Shown here piece after piece: positions 43,278-51,509 of a DNA stretch of 64,000 nt. This DNA comes from Streptomyces sp. NRRL F-5126. GTDB lineage: Bacteria; Actinomycetota; Actinomycetes; Streptomycetales; Streptomycetaceae. The stretch covers positions 202,807 to 266,806 of the forward strand of contig NZ_JOFZ01000015.1 in assembly GCF_000721265.1 (NCBI RefSeq), written 5' to 3'. Numbering within the stretch: the stretch's first letter is position 1; each line of letters starts with the position of its first letter. The notes beneath the pieces were generated by a model. The model was not told the origin of the DNA. It made no database searches and saw only the letters and a program-made list of their open reading frames with translations. Made by a program: the position numbers and the translations under genes.

Positions 43278-46256
43278 ATGGCCGACCAGCATCGTCTCCA
43301 CACCGGGGCGGGGAAAACCGGGGCGCACGCCCCGCAGGCGCTCCAGGCGGCGCTGCGCGCCGCCGTCACGCGCGGGAGCGTGGACTTCGGGCCGAGGCGC
43401 CGCGCGGAGTACGCGCAGGACGCGTCCAACTACCGGCAGGTGCCCGTGGCGGTGGTCATGCCGGCGGACGCGGACGAGGTCATCGCGGCCGTGGCGGCGT
43501 GCCGCGCGCACGGGACGGCCGTCACGCTGCGCGGCGGCGGCACCAGCATCGCGGGCCAGGCCGTGGGCGACGGCGTCGTCATCGACACCTCGCGCCACCT
43601 GAACCGGATCCTGTCGGTCGATCCCGAGGCACGTACCGCGACCGTCGAGCCCGGTGTCGTGCTCGACCGGCTGCAGGACGCCTGCCGCCCGCACGGCCTG
43701 CGGTTCGGCCCCGACCCCTCGACGCACTCGCGGTGCACCGTCGGCGGGATGATCGGCAACAACGCGTGCGGCACGCACTCGGTGGCCTGGGGCCGCACGG
43801 CGGACAACATCGTCGCGCTCGACGTGCTCACGTACGACGGCACGCGCATGCGCGTCGGCAGGCTCGGCGCCCGCGAGCTGGACGAGGCCGTCGCCGCGGG
43901 CGGCCGAAGCGGGGAGATCCACGCCGCCCTGCGCGACCTGCGCGACGGCAACCTCGCCCTGCTGCGCACCGAGTTCGGCCGGTTCAGGCGCCAGGTGTCC
44001 GGGTACGGGCTCGAGCACCTGCTGCCCGAGCGCGGTTTCGACGTGGCGGCGGCCCTGGTCGGCACGGAGGGCACCTGCGTGGTGGTGCTGTCCGCGACGG
44101 TACGGCTCGTGCCGCTCCCCCGGCGCCGCACCCTGGTGGCGCTCGGCTTCCCCGACCTGCCCGCAGCGGGCGACGCGGCGCGCGCCGTGCTGCGCCACGA
44201 TCCCATCGCGTGCGAGGGCCTCGGCGCCGAGCAGGTCGCCGCGCTGCGCAGGAACGTGCCCGACGCGGAGCCCGAGCGGCTGCTGCCCGAGGGGCGCGGC
44301 TGGCTGCTGTGCGAGTTCGGTGACGCGGGCCCGGCGGCCGGCGACGAGGAGCAGGCGGCGGCGCTCGCGCGCGACACCGGCGCCGTCGGCGTCAGGCTGG
44401 TGACCGACCCCGGCGAGCAGGCGGCCCTGTGGCGCGTCAGGGAGGAGAGCTCGGGCCTCGCCACCCGCGCGCCCGACGGCACGGAGGCGTGGCCCGGCTG
44501 GGAGGACTCCGCCGTGCCCGTGGAGCACCTCGGCGACTACCTGCGCGACTTCGAGCAGCTCATGGCCCGCCACGGCCTGCACGGCACGCCGTACGGCCAC
44601 TTCGGCGAGGGTTGCGTGCACATCAGGATCGACTTCGACCACACCACGCGCGAAGGCGTCCGCGTCTTCATGGCGTTCATGGCGGACGCCGCCCGGCTGG
44701 TCGCGCGCCACGGCGGGACCCTGTCGGGCGAGCACGGCGACGGCCAGGCGCGCGCCCAGTTCCTGCCCCTCGTCCACAGCCCGGCCGCCATCGACGCGTT
44801 CAACGCCTTCAAGGCGGTCTGGGACCCGGACGGCGGCCTCAACCCGGGCATCCTCGTCCACCCGCGCCCGGCCGACGAGCGCCTGCGAGTGCGGGCGGGC
44901 CACCGCCCCGCGCTGCCGCTCGCCACGACGCTGGCCCTGTCCGAGGACGGCGGTGACCTGAGCCGGGCGCTGCGCCGCTGCGTGGGAGTGGCGAAGTGCC
45001 GCACGTCGTCGGGCGGCGTGATGTGCCCGAGCTACCGCGTCACCGGCGACGAGAAGGACTCCACCAGGGGCCGGGCGCGCGTGCTGTACGAGATGGTGCA
45101 GGGCGACGTCGTCACGGACGGCTGGCGCGCGGAGGAGGTGCGGGACGCGCTCGACCTGTGCCTGTCCTGCAAGGGGTGCAAGAGCGACTGCCCGGTCGGC
45201 GTCGACATGGCCACGTACAAGGCGGAGTTCCTGCACCGGCACTACCGGCGCAGGGTGCGGCCGCGCGCCCACTACTCGCTCGGCTGGCTGCCGCTGTGGG
45301 CGAGGCTCGCGGCCACGGCACCGCGCCTGGCCAACCGGGTGACGGGCAGCAGGCTGCCCGCGGCCGCGCTGAAGGCCGCCGGCGGCATCGCCGCGCAGCG
45401 GCCCGTGCCGCGCTTCGCGCCGACGCGCTTTCGCCGGTGGTTCGAGTCCAGGCCCGCGGCCGGGCGCGCGCCCGCGCCGGGCGGGGACCCGGGCCGGCAG
45501 GTGCTGCTGTGGCCCGACACGTTCACGGAGTTCTTCACGCCCGAGGTGGGCCGGGCAGCCGTCGAGGTGCTCGAACACGCCGGTTTCGAGGTGCTGCTGC
45601 CGTCCGACCGGCTGTGCTGCGGCCTCACCTGGCTGACGACGGGACAGCTCGGCGTGGCCAAGAGGGTGCTCGGACGGACGCTGGACGCCGTCGACCCGTA
45701 CCTCGCGCGCGGCATCCCCCTGGTGGGCCTCGAACCGAGCTGCACCTCCCTCTTCCGCTCGGACGCCGTGGAGCTCCTCGCGGACGACCCGCGCGCACGG
45801 CGGGCGGCGGAGTCGACGGTGACGCTCGCGGAGCTCCTCGACAGGAGGGCGCCCGGCACGGACTTCGGGCACCTGGGGCGCGCCGCCGTCACCCAGACCC
45901 ACTGCCACCAGCACGCGACGCTGGGCAGCGCGGCCGACGACCGGCTGCTGGCCAGGATCGGCGTCGGAAACGAGCGCCTGGACTCCGGGTGCTGCGGCCT
46001 CGCGGGGAACTTCGGCTTCGAGAAGGAGCACTACGGGGTGTCCGTGGCCGTCGCCGAGAACGCCCTGCTGCCCGCCTTGCGGGAGACGCCCGATGACCAT
46101 GTGGTCCTCGCGGACGGCTTCAGCTGCCGCACCCAGATCTCCCAGCTGTCGGGGCGGCGCCCCGTGCACCTGGCCGAGCTGCTGCGGGACGGCGTACGCG
46201 CGGCGGCCCTCAGTCCTGGCGTGCCGCCCGGCGAAGGGCGAGGACCAGCGCGTTGA
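43278..46256 (+). CDS. Fused FAD-linked/4Fe-4S D-2-hydroxyacid dehydrogenase (YdiJ/GlcD-GlcF-like)
   Basis: A protein of 992 residues. The N-terminal half is an FAD_binding_4 oxidase (VTLRGGGTSIAGQAVGDGVV; IGNNACGTHSVAWGRTADN; GHFGEGCVHIRIDFD; LSGEHGDGQAR). The middle has two ferredoxin-like clusters (CVGVAKC...CPSY and CLSCKGCKSDCPVG). The C-terminus has two CCG repeats (LCCGLTW, CCGLAGNFGFEKEHY). It would oxidise a D-2-hydroxyacid such as D-2-hydroxyglutarate or D-lactate with electrons to the quinone pool. The ATG at 43278 lacks a close ribosome site (GAGGGAG 12 nt upstream). Its end overlaps the convergent LysR gene by 47 nt. Confidence 0.92.
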   Translation: MADQHRLHTGAGKTGAHAPQALQAALRAAVTRGSVDFGPRRRAEYAQDASNYRQVPVAVVMPADADEVIAAVAACRAHGTAVTLRGGGTSIAGQAVGDGVVIDTSRHLNRILSVDPEARTATVEPGVVLDRLQDACRPHGLRFGPDPSTHSRCTVGGMIGNNACGTHSVAWGRTADNIVALDVLTYDGTRMRVGRLGARELDEAVAAGGRSGEIHAALRDLRDGNLALLRTEFGRFRRQVSGYGLEHLLPERGFDVAAALVGTEGTCVVVLSATVRLVPLPRRRTLVALGFPDLPAAGDAARAVLRHDPIACEGLGAEQVAALRRNVPDAEPERLLPEGRGWLLCEFGDAGPAAGDEEQAAALARDTGAVGVRLVTDPGEQAALWRVREESSGLATRAPDGTEAWPGWEDSAVPVEHLGDYLRDFEQLMARHGLHGTPYGHFGEGCVHIRIDFDHTTREGVRVFMAFMADAARLVARHGGTLSGEHGDGQARAQFLPLVHSPAAIDAFNAFKAVWDPDGGLNPGILVHPRPADERLRVRAGHRPALPLATTLALSEDGGDLSRALRRCVGVAKCRTSSGGVMCPSYRVTGDEKDSTRGRARVLYEMVQGDVVTDGWRAEEVRDALDLCLSCKGCKSDCPVGVDMATYKAEFLHRHYRRRVRPRAHYSLGWLPLWARLAATAPRLANRVTGSRLPAAALKAAGGIAAQRPVPRFAPTRFRRWFESRPAAGRAPAPGGDPGRQVLLWPDTFTEFFTPEVGRAAVEVLEHAGFEVLLPSDRLCCGLTWLTTGQLGVAKRVLGRTLDAVDPYLARGIPLVGLEPSCTSLFRSDAVELLADDPRARRAAESTVTLAELLDRRAPGTDFGHLGRAAVTQTHCHQHATLGSAADDRLLARIGVGNERLDSGCCGLAGNFGFEKEHYGVSVAVAENALLPALRETPDDHVVLADGFSCRTQISQLSGRRPVHLAELLRDGVRAAALSPGVPPGEGRGPAR

Positions 46257-47115
46257 TCGCCGGGTCGCCTCCGCTGCCGGCCCGCACCGCGATCGAGACC
46301 GTACGGGTGAGCTGCAGGTCCTCCACGGGCCGCAGCGTCACGTCGGCCGCGAGCTGCTCCACGACGAGCCGCGGCACGAGCGAGACCCCGAGCCCCGCCT
46401 GGACGAGCGCGAGCACCACCGAGTAGTCGTCGCTGGTGAAGTCGAAGCGCGGGTTGAACCCGGCGGCCTCGCACGCGCGCTCCAGCACCGTGCGCAGTGA
46501 GTCGTCCCTGCGCGGCGCGACCCAGTGCTCGTCCCGCAGCGCCGCGAGGGGACGCGCGCCCTCGTCGGCCGCGTGCGGGTGGCGCGGCGGCAGCGCGAGC
46601 AGCACGGGCTCGCGGATCACGGGCCGCAGCTCGATCCCCGCGTGCGGCAGCCGCGGCAGCAGGTTGTACTCGTACACCAGCGCGACGTCGATGCGGCGGG
46701 CCCGGAGCTCGACCAGGCTCTGCTCCGGCTCCTGCTCGCCGAGCTCCACATTGAGGTCCGGGTGGTACGCCTGGCACGCGGCGATCGCCGGCGCCGCGAT
46801 CGCGCCCGCCGCGCTCGGGAAGGCGCCGAGCCGCACCGTGCCGCGCACCCCCTGCTCAAGCGCGGACACCTCGGCGCGCGCCCGCTCCATCTGGGCCAGG
46901 ATGATCTCGGTGTGCGCCACCAGGACGTGCGCGGCCTCCGTCAGCAGCAGGCGCCTGCCGTCCCGGATGAACAGCGTGGTGTGCGCCTCCCGTTCGAGCA
47001 GCGCGAGCTGCTGGGACACCGCAGACGGGGTCAGCGCGCACGCCTCGGCCGCGGCGGCGATCGTGCCGTGCGCGGCGAGCTCTCGAAGCAGCCTCAGCCG
47101 CCGTACCTCGAACAT
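46210..47115 (-). CDS. LysR-family transcriptional regulator
   Basis: A protein of 301 residues with N-terminal helix-turn-helix (VRRLRLLRELAAHGTIAAAAEACALTPSAVSQQLALLE in pattern) and a LysR substrate domain (VRLGAFPSAAGAIAAPAIAAC; FDFTSDDYSVVLALVQAGLGVSLVPRLV). The 3' end overlaps the FAD/Fe-S gene tail to tail by 47 nt. It is divergent from the second maleate-isomerase-like gene, 211 bp away, which it probably controls. No clear ribosome site precedes the ATG at 47115. Confidence 0.92.
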   Translation of the reverse strand: MFEVRRLRLLRELAAHGTIAAAAEACALTPSAVSQQLALLEREAHTTLFIRDGRRLLLTEAAHVLVAHTEIILAQMERARAEVSALEQGVRGTVRLGAFPSAAGAIAAPAIAACQAYHPDLNVELGEQEPEQSLVELRARRIDVALVYEYNLLPRLPHAGIELRPVIREPVLLALPPRHPHAADEGARPLAALRDEHWVAPRRDDSLRTVLERACEAAGFNPRFDFTSDDYSVVLALVQAGLGVSLVPRLVVEQLAADVTLRPVEDLQLTRTVSIAVRAGSGGDPAINALVLALRRAARQD

Positions 47116-47326
47116 GTAGGAACACTAACGGCATGTCCGAAAAAATCTTGCTGGTCCTGCGGCCCGGCACGGTTCCACACTGGCGCTAGGCAGCAGGCAC
47201 ACGCGGCTCCGCGACCGCTCTGGTCGCGGTCCGCCACCGGCGGCACACAACGCAAGACCCTTCCGTGGTGCGCCCGCCGGGCGCGCCCGGTGACCCCGTT
47301 TCTTCTTCGCCGCAAAGGGGTTTCCA
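47116..47326. promoter_or_regulatory. Divergent promoter region of LysR and maleate isomerase-like genes
   Basis: A gap of 211 bp with a less GC-rich part next to LysR (AACACTAACGGCATGTCCGAAAAAATC, split here as 47120-47146). I find no copy of the TTGTTGACAA operator, so this pair is under separate control. Confidence 0.4.
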
Positions 47327-48229
47327 GTGGACATCACATTCCTCGGCGGTCCCGTTCCGCAGCGGGGCATCGGGGTGGTCGCGCCGTTCGACTTCGCCCT
47401 CGACCGTGAGCTCTGGCGCTGGGTGCCCGACGACGTCTGCCTGCATCTGACCCGGACACCTTTCGTGCCGGTCGAGGTCACGCCAGACATGGCGAGGATC
47501 ATCAGCGAGCACGAGACCCTGCGGATGGCGGTGCGCACGCTCACGGCGATCCGGCCCGGCGCGGTCACGTACGCGTGCACGTCGGGCAGCTTCATCTCCG
47601 GGCTGCTCGGCGAGCGTGCCATGTGCGCGGCGATGGGTGACGTCGGCCCGCTGCCGGCCACGACCACGTCGGGCGGGCTGATCGACGCGCTGTCGGAGAT
47701 CGGCGTGCGGAAGGTCGCCGTCATCACCCCGTACACCAAGTCGCTGACCGACGCGCTGGAGGACTTCCTCGCCGAGGCCGGCATGACGGTGACCGGGCGC
47801 TCCTACCTGGGCCTGACGCGGGAGATCTGGCGGGTGCCCTACCAGGGCGTGGCGGAGATGGCGCGCAGCGGTGTGGCGGAGGGTGCGGACGCGCTCTTCA
47901 TCAGCTGCACCAACCTCCCCACGTACGACGTGATCCCTCAGCTGGAGGCGGAGCTGCGGATCCCGGTGCTGTCCGCCAACCAGGTGACGATGTGGACGGC
48001 CCTGCGCTCCATCGGGGTCTCGGCCGTCGGCCCGTACCAGGCCCTGCTCGACCCGGTGGCGCGCGCGGGCATGGGCCTCGCGGGCGCGCGGTGCGAGGTG
48101 GCGCCGGCCGAATTGCGGGCGCTCGGGCTGCCGGGTCAGGAGCTTCCCGCGGCCGACGAGCTCAGCCGGAGCCCGGAGCCGCGGCAGGGCGAGGCGTCGG
48201 GCACGCAGACGGGCACGCAGGCGTGGTGA
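47327..48229 (+). CDS. Maleate isomerase/Asp-Glu racemase superfamily protein (copy 2)
   Basis: A protein of 300 residues. Both catalytic Cys of the superfamily are present: AVTYACTSGSFISG and ALFISCTNLPTYD. The N-terminal GIGVVAPFDFALDRELWRW is typical for maleate cis-trans isomerase and arylmalonate decarboxylase relatives. The start is GTG at 47327, 6 nt after AAAGGGG. It may interconvert maleate-type intermediates to fumarate or racemise an amino acid. Unlike copy 1 it keeps the second Cys, so the two are unlikely to do the same reaction. The C-terminal tail is Gln/Thr/Gly-rich. Confidence 0.87.
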   Translation: MDITFLGGPVPQRGIGVVAPFDFALDRELWRWVPDDVCLHLTRTPFVPVEVTPDMARIISEHETLRMAVRTLTAIRPGAVTYACTSGSFISGLLGERAMCAAMGDVGPLPATTTSGGLIDALSEIGVRKVAVITPYTKSLTDALEDFLAEAGMTVTGRSYLGLTREIWRVPYQGVAEMARSGVAEGADALFISCTNLPTYDVIPQLEAELRIPVLSANQVTMWTALRSIGVSAVGPYQALLDPVARAGMGLAGARCEVAPAELRALGLPGQELPAADELSRSPEPRQGEASGTQTGTQAW

Positions 48230-48235
48230 CGGCGG

Positions 48236-48277
48236 CGGCCCGGCGCGCCCGCGTGCTGCGGCGGGCGCGCCGGGCCG
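48236..48277. terminator. Strong hairpin terminator between convergent genes
   Basis: A perfect 17-bp stem (CGGCCCGGCGCGCCCGC, 48236-48252, with 48261-48277) and an 8-nt loop between the maleate isomerase-like gene and the convergent GH114 gene. Confidence 0.8.
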
Positions 48278-48296
48278 GTCTCCGGGGCGGTGCGGA

Positions 48297-49157
48297 TCAG
48301 CAGGTCTGGCGCAGGTAGCCGTCGCTGCCGATGGGCGAGACGTCGACGTCGCGGCGGACGACGCTGATGCGGTCGCCGTAGCCTGAGCAGGTCTTCCTCA
48401 GGCCCGCGGCCGTGTACTCGATGGCGATCACGTGGTCGCCGTAGGCCGAGGTGTAGACCCCGCACTCGTCGTAGCGGCCGCACTCCTCAGCGATCGCGAA
48501 GTCGAGCCCGTTGCCCGCGTGGTCGCCCGCGAGCTCGGAGGTGTTCTTCTGCGCGATGGCCAGGCCCTTGGCGTGCGCGTGGTCCGAGAGCAGCTTGATG
48601 AAGGCCTCGGCCTCGTTCGACGTGAGGAGCTCGGGGAAGCGGGTGAAGGTGTCGAAGTTGTCGGGCTCGACGGCCTGGAAGCCCTTGCTCGCGCAGCTGT
48701 CGATCCAGCCGTCCACCTTGGCGGCGATCCGCTCACGCTTGGCGGCGGTACGGATGTCGAGGACGGCCTCGTCCCAGCCGTCGTCGTAGACGACCTTGCC
48801 GTTCGCGTCCCGCAGCAGCAGGTCGGAGTCCCAGTCGCCCTCCGCCCCTTCCTGTGCCTGGAAGGCGTTGACGTAGCAGATGTTGTACAGGCCCGCCGCC
48901 GGGGAGGCCGAGTGGTCGCGGCTGACGACCTTCACGCCGGCCGGCGGCTTGTAGGCGCCGCCGATCTGGTAGTCGAACCCGGCGTGCGCCGGCGGAAGTG
49001 TGACTCCGGTGGACGCGGCGGCGGTGGTGGACGCGGCGGCGCCCTGGGTGGTCGAAGCGCCCGCGGTGGAGCACGCGACCAGCGGCGTGGCGACGGCCAG
49101 CGCGGCAGCGGCCGACATGGCGAGGGATCTGCGGGACCGGACACGGTGAGCACGCAT
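48297..49157 (-). CDS. GH114-type endo-alpha-1,4-polygalactosaminidase-like lipoprotein
   Basis: A protein of 286 residues with lipoprotein signal (RRSLAMSAAAALAVATPLVAC), a Thr/Ala/Ser linker and a TIM-barrel: FDYQIGGAY, YNICYVNAFQAQEG, GWIDSCASKGFQAVEPDNFDTF and AIAQKNTSEL. The acidic residues of AVEPDN are the probable catalytic centre of GH114. It would cut alpha-1,4-galactosaminogalactan-like polymers made by fungi or wall polymers. The ATG at 49157 has GGAG 9 nt upstream. It is next to, but separated by a terminator from, the injection-system operon. Confidence 0.87.
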   Translation of the reverse strand: MRAHRVRSRRSLAMSAAAALAVATPLVACSTAGASTTQGAAASTTAAASTGVTLPPAHAGFDYQIGGAYKPPAGVKVVSRDHSASPAAGLYNICYVNAFQAQEGAEGDWDSDLLLRDANGKVVYDDGWDEAVLDIRTAAKRERIAAKVDGWIDSCASKGFQAVEPDNFDTFTRFPELLTSNEAEAFIKLLSDHAHAKGLAIAQKNTSELAGDHAGNGLDFAIAEECGRYDECGVYTSAYGDHVIAIEYTAAGLRKTCSGYGDRISVVRRDVDVSPIGSDGYLRQTC

Positions 49158-49368
49158 CGTGGAGCTCCAGAAGATGGGGGATACGTCCCCGCCTCGGGCT
49201 CTGGAGTGCCCTGGCGACTTTGTCCGGACTCGCGGCACTGCGGGCCGCTCACCGGCTGGGCGTACCTCTGGCGCCGGATGCTCGATCCTGGCGTTGAGTG
49301 GAGTAAAGCGAGCGGAACTCGTCATGTCAACAGCTCGAATGTGAGCGGTCGTTGGGTGCCGGGAATGG

Positions 49369-49405
49369 CGCGTCCCGCCCAGCCGTGCGGGCGGGGCGGG
49401 ACGCG
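49369..49405 (-). terminator. Hairpin terminator at the end of the injection-system operon
   Basis: A 12-bp stem (CGCGTCCCGCCC, 49369-49380, with 49394-49405) and a 13-nt loop, 6 bp beyond the stop of the last gene. Confidence 0.7.
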
Positions 49406-49410
49406 GCGGC

Positions 49411-50940
49411 TCAGTCGCTGCCGCCCTGGGAGGGTCCGAAGAACTCGATCTCGGCGATGGCCACCTGCTTCTTCGCGTCCACGCCGTAGGCGGTCCCCAG
49501 CGTGAAGCGCACCGACGTGACGTTGTGATACCTGAAGGCGCGCGACTGGAAGCCGCTGGTCTGGTCGAGGACGAGTTCCATGGTGTGGGTCTTGCCGTCG
49601 TCCGTGGTGACGAGGGCCTGCATGCGGTGCGGGCGCGCCGACTTGGACAGCGAGTCGGCGTGCGCGGACTCGCCCGAGGTGATGCCGACGTCGAGGAGGT
49701 TCACCGGCTCCTGGAAGTGCGCCTCGATCCACTCGCCCTGCCCGGACTCCGAGATGCCCGGGCCCCACCAGGTGTTGCTGTACTTGTCGAAAGCGAGCTT
49801 CGGGTCGTGGTGCGGGTACGAGTGCGACGCCTTGACGGAGTCGGGCGCGAGCGACGCACGGCTGGCGAAGTGGTCGCGTACCGCGGAGACGCCCGCGCCG
49901 ACGTTCGTCGCGCCCCACACGACGAGGCCGAGCACGGCGGCCCAGACGACGTACTTGACGATGCGGCCGAACTGCCAGCGCAGCCGCGGCCGCTCGCCGG
50001 CCCACGGCTGCTCGCGGTTGTTGCGGTCGAACAGCCGGCGCCACCAGGGCGCACGCGGCCCGCCGTCCGGCGACTCCGACATCCGCATGGCGCACCGGGT
50101 GCAGAAGTGGCGGTCAGGACGGTTGGTCGTGCCGCACCACGGGCACGGGATGCCGCCCTGGATCTGCTGCTCGCCCGGGGCGCGCACGCCGGGCCGCACG
50201 GGCTCGGGGCGTCCCGGCAGGACCGGGGCGACGGGCTGCTCGCGCTCCGGCCTGGCCTGCGGCTCGTCGACCGGCACGAGCAGGGCCCTCGCCCGCTCGG
50301 CCGCGTCGTCCGACTGCGGCCACGGCTGCCCGCCGCCCCCGTGGGGCCCGCCGCCGGGCCCCTGGCCCGCGCCCGCGGCTGCCGGGCCGTAGGGCGAGTT
50401 GCCCTGCGCCGCGTAGCCGGGGTCCGCGCCGTGGGAGTAGCCGGGCGCCGGAGCCTGACCGGCGCCCGGCCGCACGCCCCGGGTGTCGAGCGGCTCCGTG
50501 GGGTCGTCCTCGTCCTCGTCCTGGTTCTCGGCCGGCAGCGGCATGGCCATCGGCATCGGCATCGACACCGGTGCGGCAGCCGCCGGGGCGGCCGACGGCC
50601 CGGAGGACGCCTGCGGCAGCGGCGACGAGGGGGCCCCGTGCACCGGCGACGAGACGGCATACGGCATCGGCTGTGCGGGGGTGTGCCACTCGGGCTGGGG
50701 GGACGCAGGCCGCTCGCGTTCCGCGGGGCTCTCCTGAGCGGGCACGTAAGGGGGCGGGTCCTGGGCGGGCGTCTGCTTGGCGGCGGCCGGCGCCTGGTCG
50801 GAGGCGACGGGGCTCCAGACCAGCACCGCGTTGCACGTGTCGCAGAAAGCCTGGCCCGGCTCCTGGGGGGTGCCGCACTGGTCGCAGGTCAGGGTGCGCT
50901 CGCCCTCCCCGTGCCCACCGGAGGCCCAACTGCTCGTCAT
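49411..50940 (-). CDS. Membrane-anchored zinc-ribbon protein with discoidin/NADase-type glycan-binding-like domain
   Basis: A protein of 509 residues. It has two zinc ribbons, CDQCGTPQEPGQAFCDTC (about 19-36) and CPWCGTTNRPDRHFCTRC (about 282-299), joined by 240 residues rich in Pro, Ala and Gly. One membrane helix (about 340-362, VKYVVWAAVLGLVVWGATNV) precedes an outside domain of about 145 residues with a galactose-binding-like pattern (FDKYSNTWWGP, WIEAHFQEPVNLLDVGI, ITFLGT-like VRFTLGTAYG). It overlaps the tail protein gene by 4 nt (ATGA), so it is the last gene of the injection-system operon. From memory, a membrane protein of this layout (CisA) is needed for cytoplasmic injection-system function in Streptomyces. 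Confidence 0.8.
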   Translation of the reverse strand: MTSSWASGGHGEGERTLTCDQCGTPQEPGQAFCDTCNAVLVWSPVASDQAPAAAKQTPAQDPPPYVPAQESPAERERPASPQPEWHTPAQPMPYAVSSPVHGAPSSPLPQASSGPSAAPAAAAPVSMPMPMAMPLPAENQDEDEDDPTEPLDTRGVRPGAGQAPAPGYSHGADPGYAAQGNSPYGPAAAGAGQGPGGGPHGGGGQPWPQSDDAAERARALLVPVDEPQARPEREQPVAPVLPGRPEPVRPGVRAPGEQQIQGGIPCPWCGTTNRPDRHFCTRCAMRMSESPDGGPRAPWWRRLFDRNNREQPWAGERPRLRWQFGRIVKYVVWAAVLGLVVWGATNVGAGVSAVRDHFASRASLAPDSVKASHSYPHHDPKLAFDKYSNTWWGPGISESGQGEWIEAHFQEPVNLLDVGITSGESAHADSLSKSARPHRMQALVTTDDGKTHTMELVLDQTSGFQSRAFRYHNVTSVRFTLGTAYGVDAKKQVAIAEIEFFGPSQGGSD

Positions 50941-51509
50941 CTCTTGGAGGTCCTTTCCGCGGCGGTCACCTGGACCGTGTAGGGCATGTGGGCGGGGCGC
51001 GCGGCCGCCACCAGATCGTCCAGCCGGTACTCGTCGGCGGGCGTCGGGGCGGGCAGACGGATGGAGACCTTCAGGTGGGGCCGGCGGTCGCCGGGAACGG
51101 GGCCGCGGGGACGGGCGCTCCAGGCGGCGCCGCCGCTCTCGGTGATCTCGGGTTCGACGCCGAAGGCGAGGCGCACGGCCTCGGCGAGGCCCTGGCGGGT
51201 GCCGCGTGCGCGGTGCAGGCTCACGGCCGCGGCGACCGCGGCGCGCAGCCGCGCCTCGCCGCCGGGCTCGTCGTCCTGGATGCCGTCGGTCTCCGCACCG
51301 ACCCAGTCGCCGAGCCAGCGGGCGAAGTCCGCCGGCGCGAGGGACGGCGTGAAGTACGTGTCCAGGCAGTCGAGGACGTTGAGGATCGGGGCGATCACCT
51401 CGTCGAGCCCGGCGACGAACCGCTGCGCCAGGTCGTCGTCCGCGAAGACCGCGGGCAGCATCGTGCCGAGCGGGGCCGAGGAGGCGAGGCCGTCGACGGA
51501 GCCTCTCAC
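50937..51509 (-). CDS. Contractile injection system tail protein (P2 gpI-like)
   Basis: A protein of 190 residues. FARWLGDWVGAETDGIQDD, RAAVAAAVSLHRARGTRQGLAEAVRLAFG and the C-terminal ARPAHMPYTVQV fit the phage tail protein I-like family found at the baseplate of eCIS particles, where it links the baseplate to outer parts. It starts with GTG overlapping the upstream stop by 4 nt and ends overlapping the next gene by 4 nt. Confidence 0.82.
   Translation of the reverse strand: MRGSVDGLASSAPLGTMLPAVFADDDLAQRFVAGLDEVIAPILNVLDCLDTYFTPSLAPADFARWLGDWVGAETDGIQDDEPGGEARLRAAVAAAVSLHRARGTRQGLAEAVRLAFGVEPEITESGGAAWSARPRGPVPGDRRPHLKVSIRLPAPTPADEYRLDDLVAAARPAHMPYTVQVTAAERTSKR

Noticed and set aside
42102..46169. 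Minus-strand open frame of 1,355 codons
   Set aside because: It is antisense to the aminotransferase and FAD/Fe-S genes, whose domains are complete. The long frame is a GC3 shadow, with a protein rich in Arg, Gly, His and Val and no domains.
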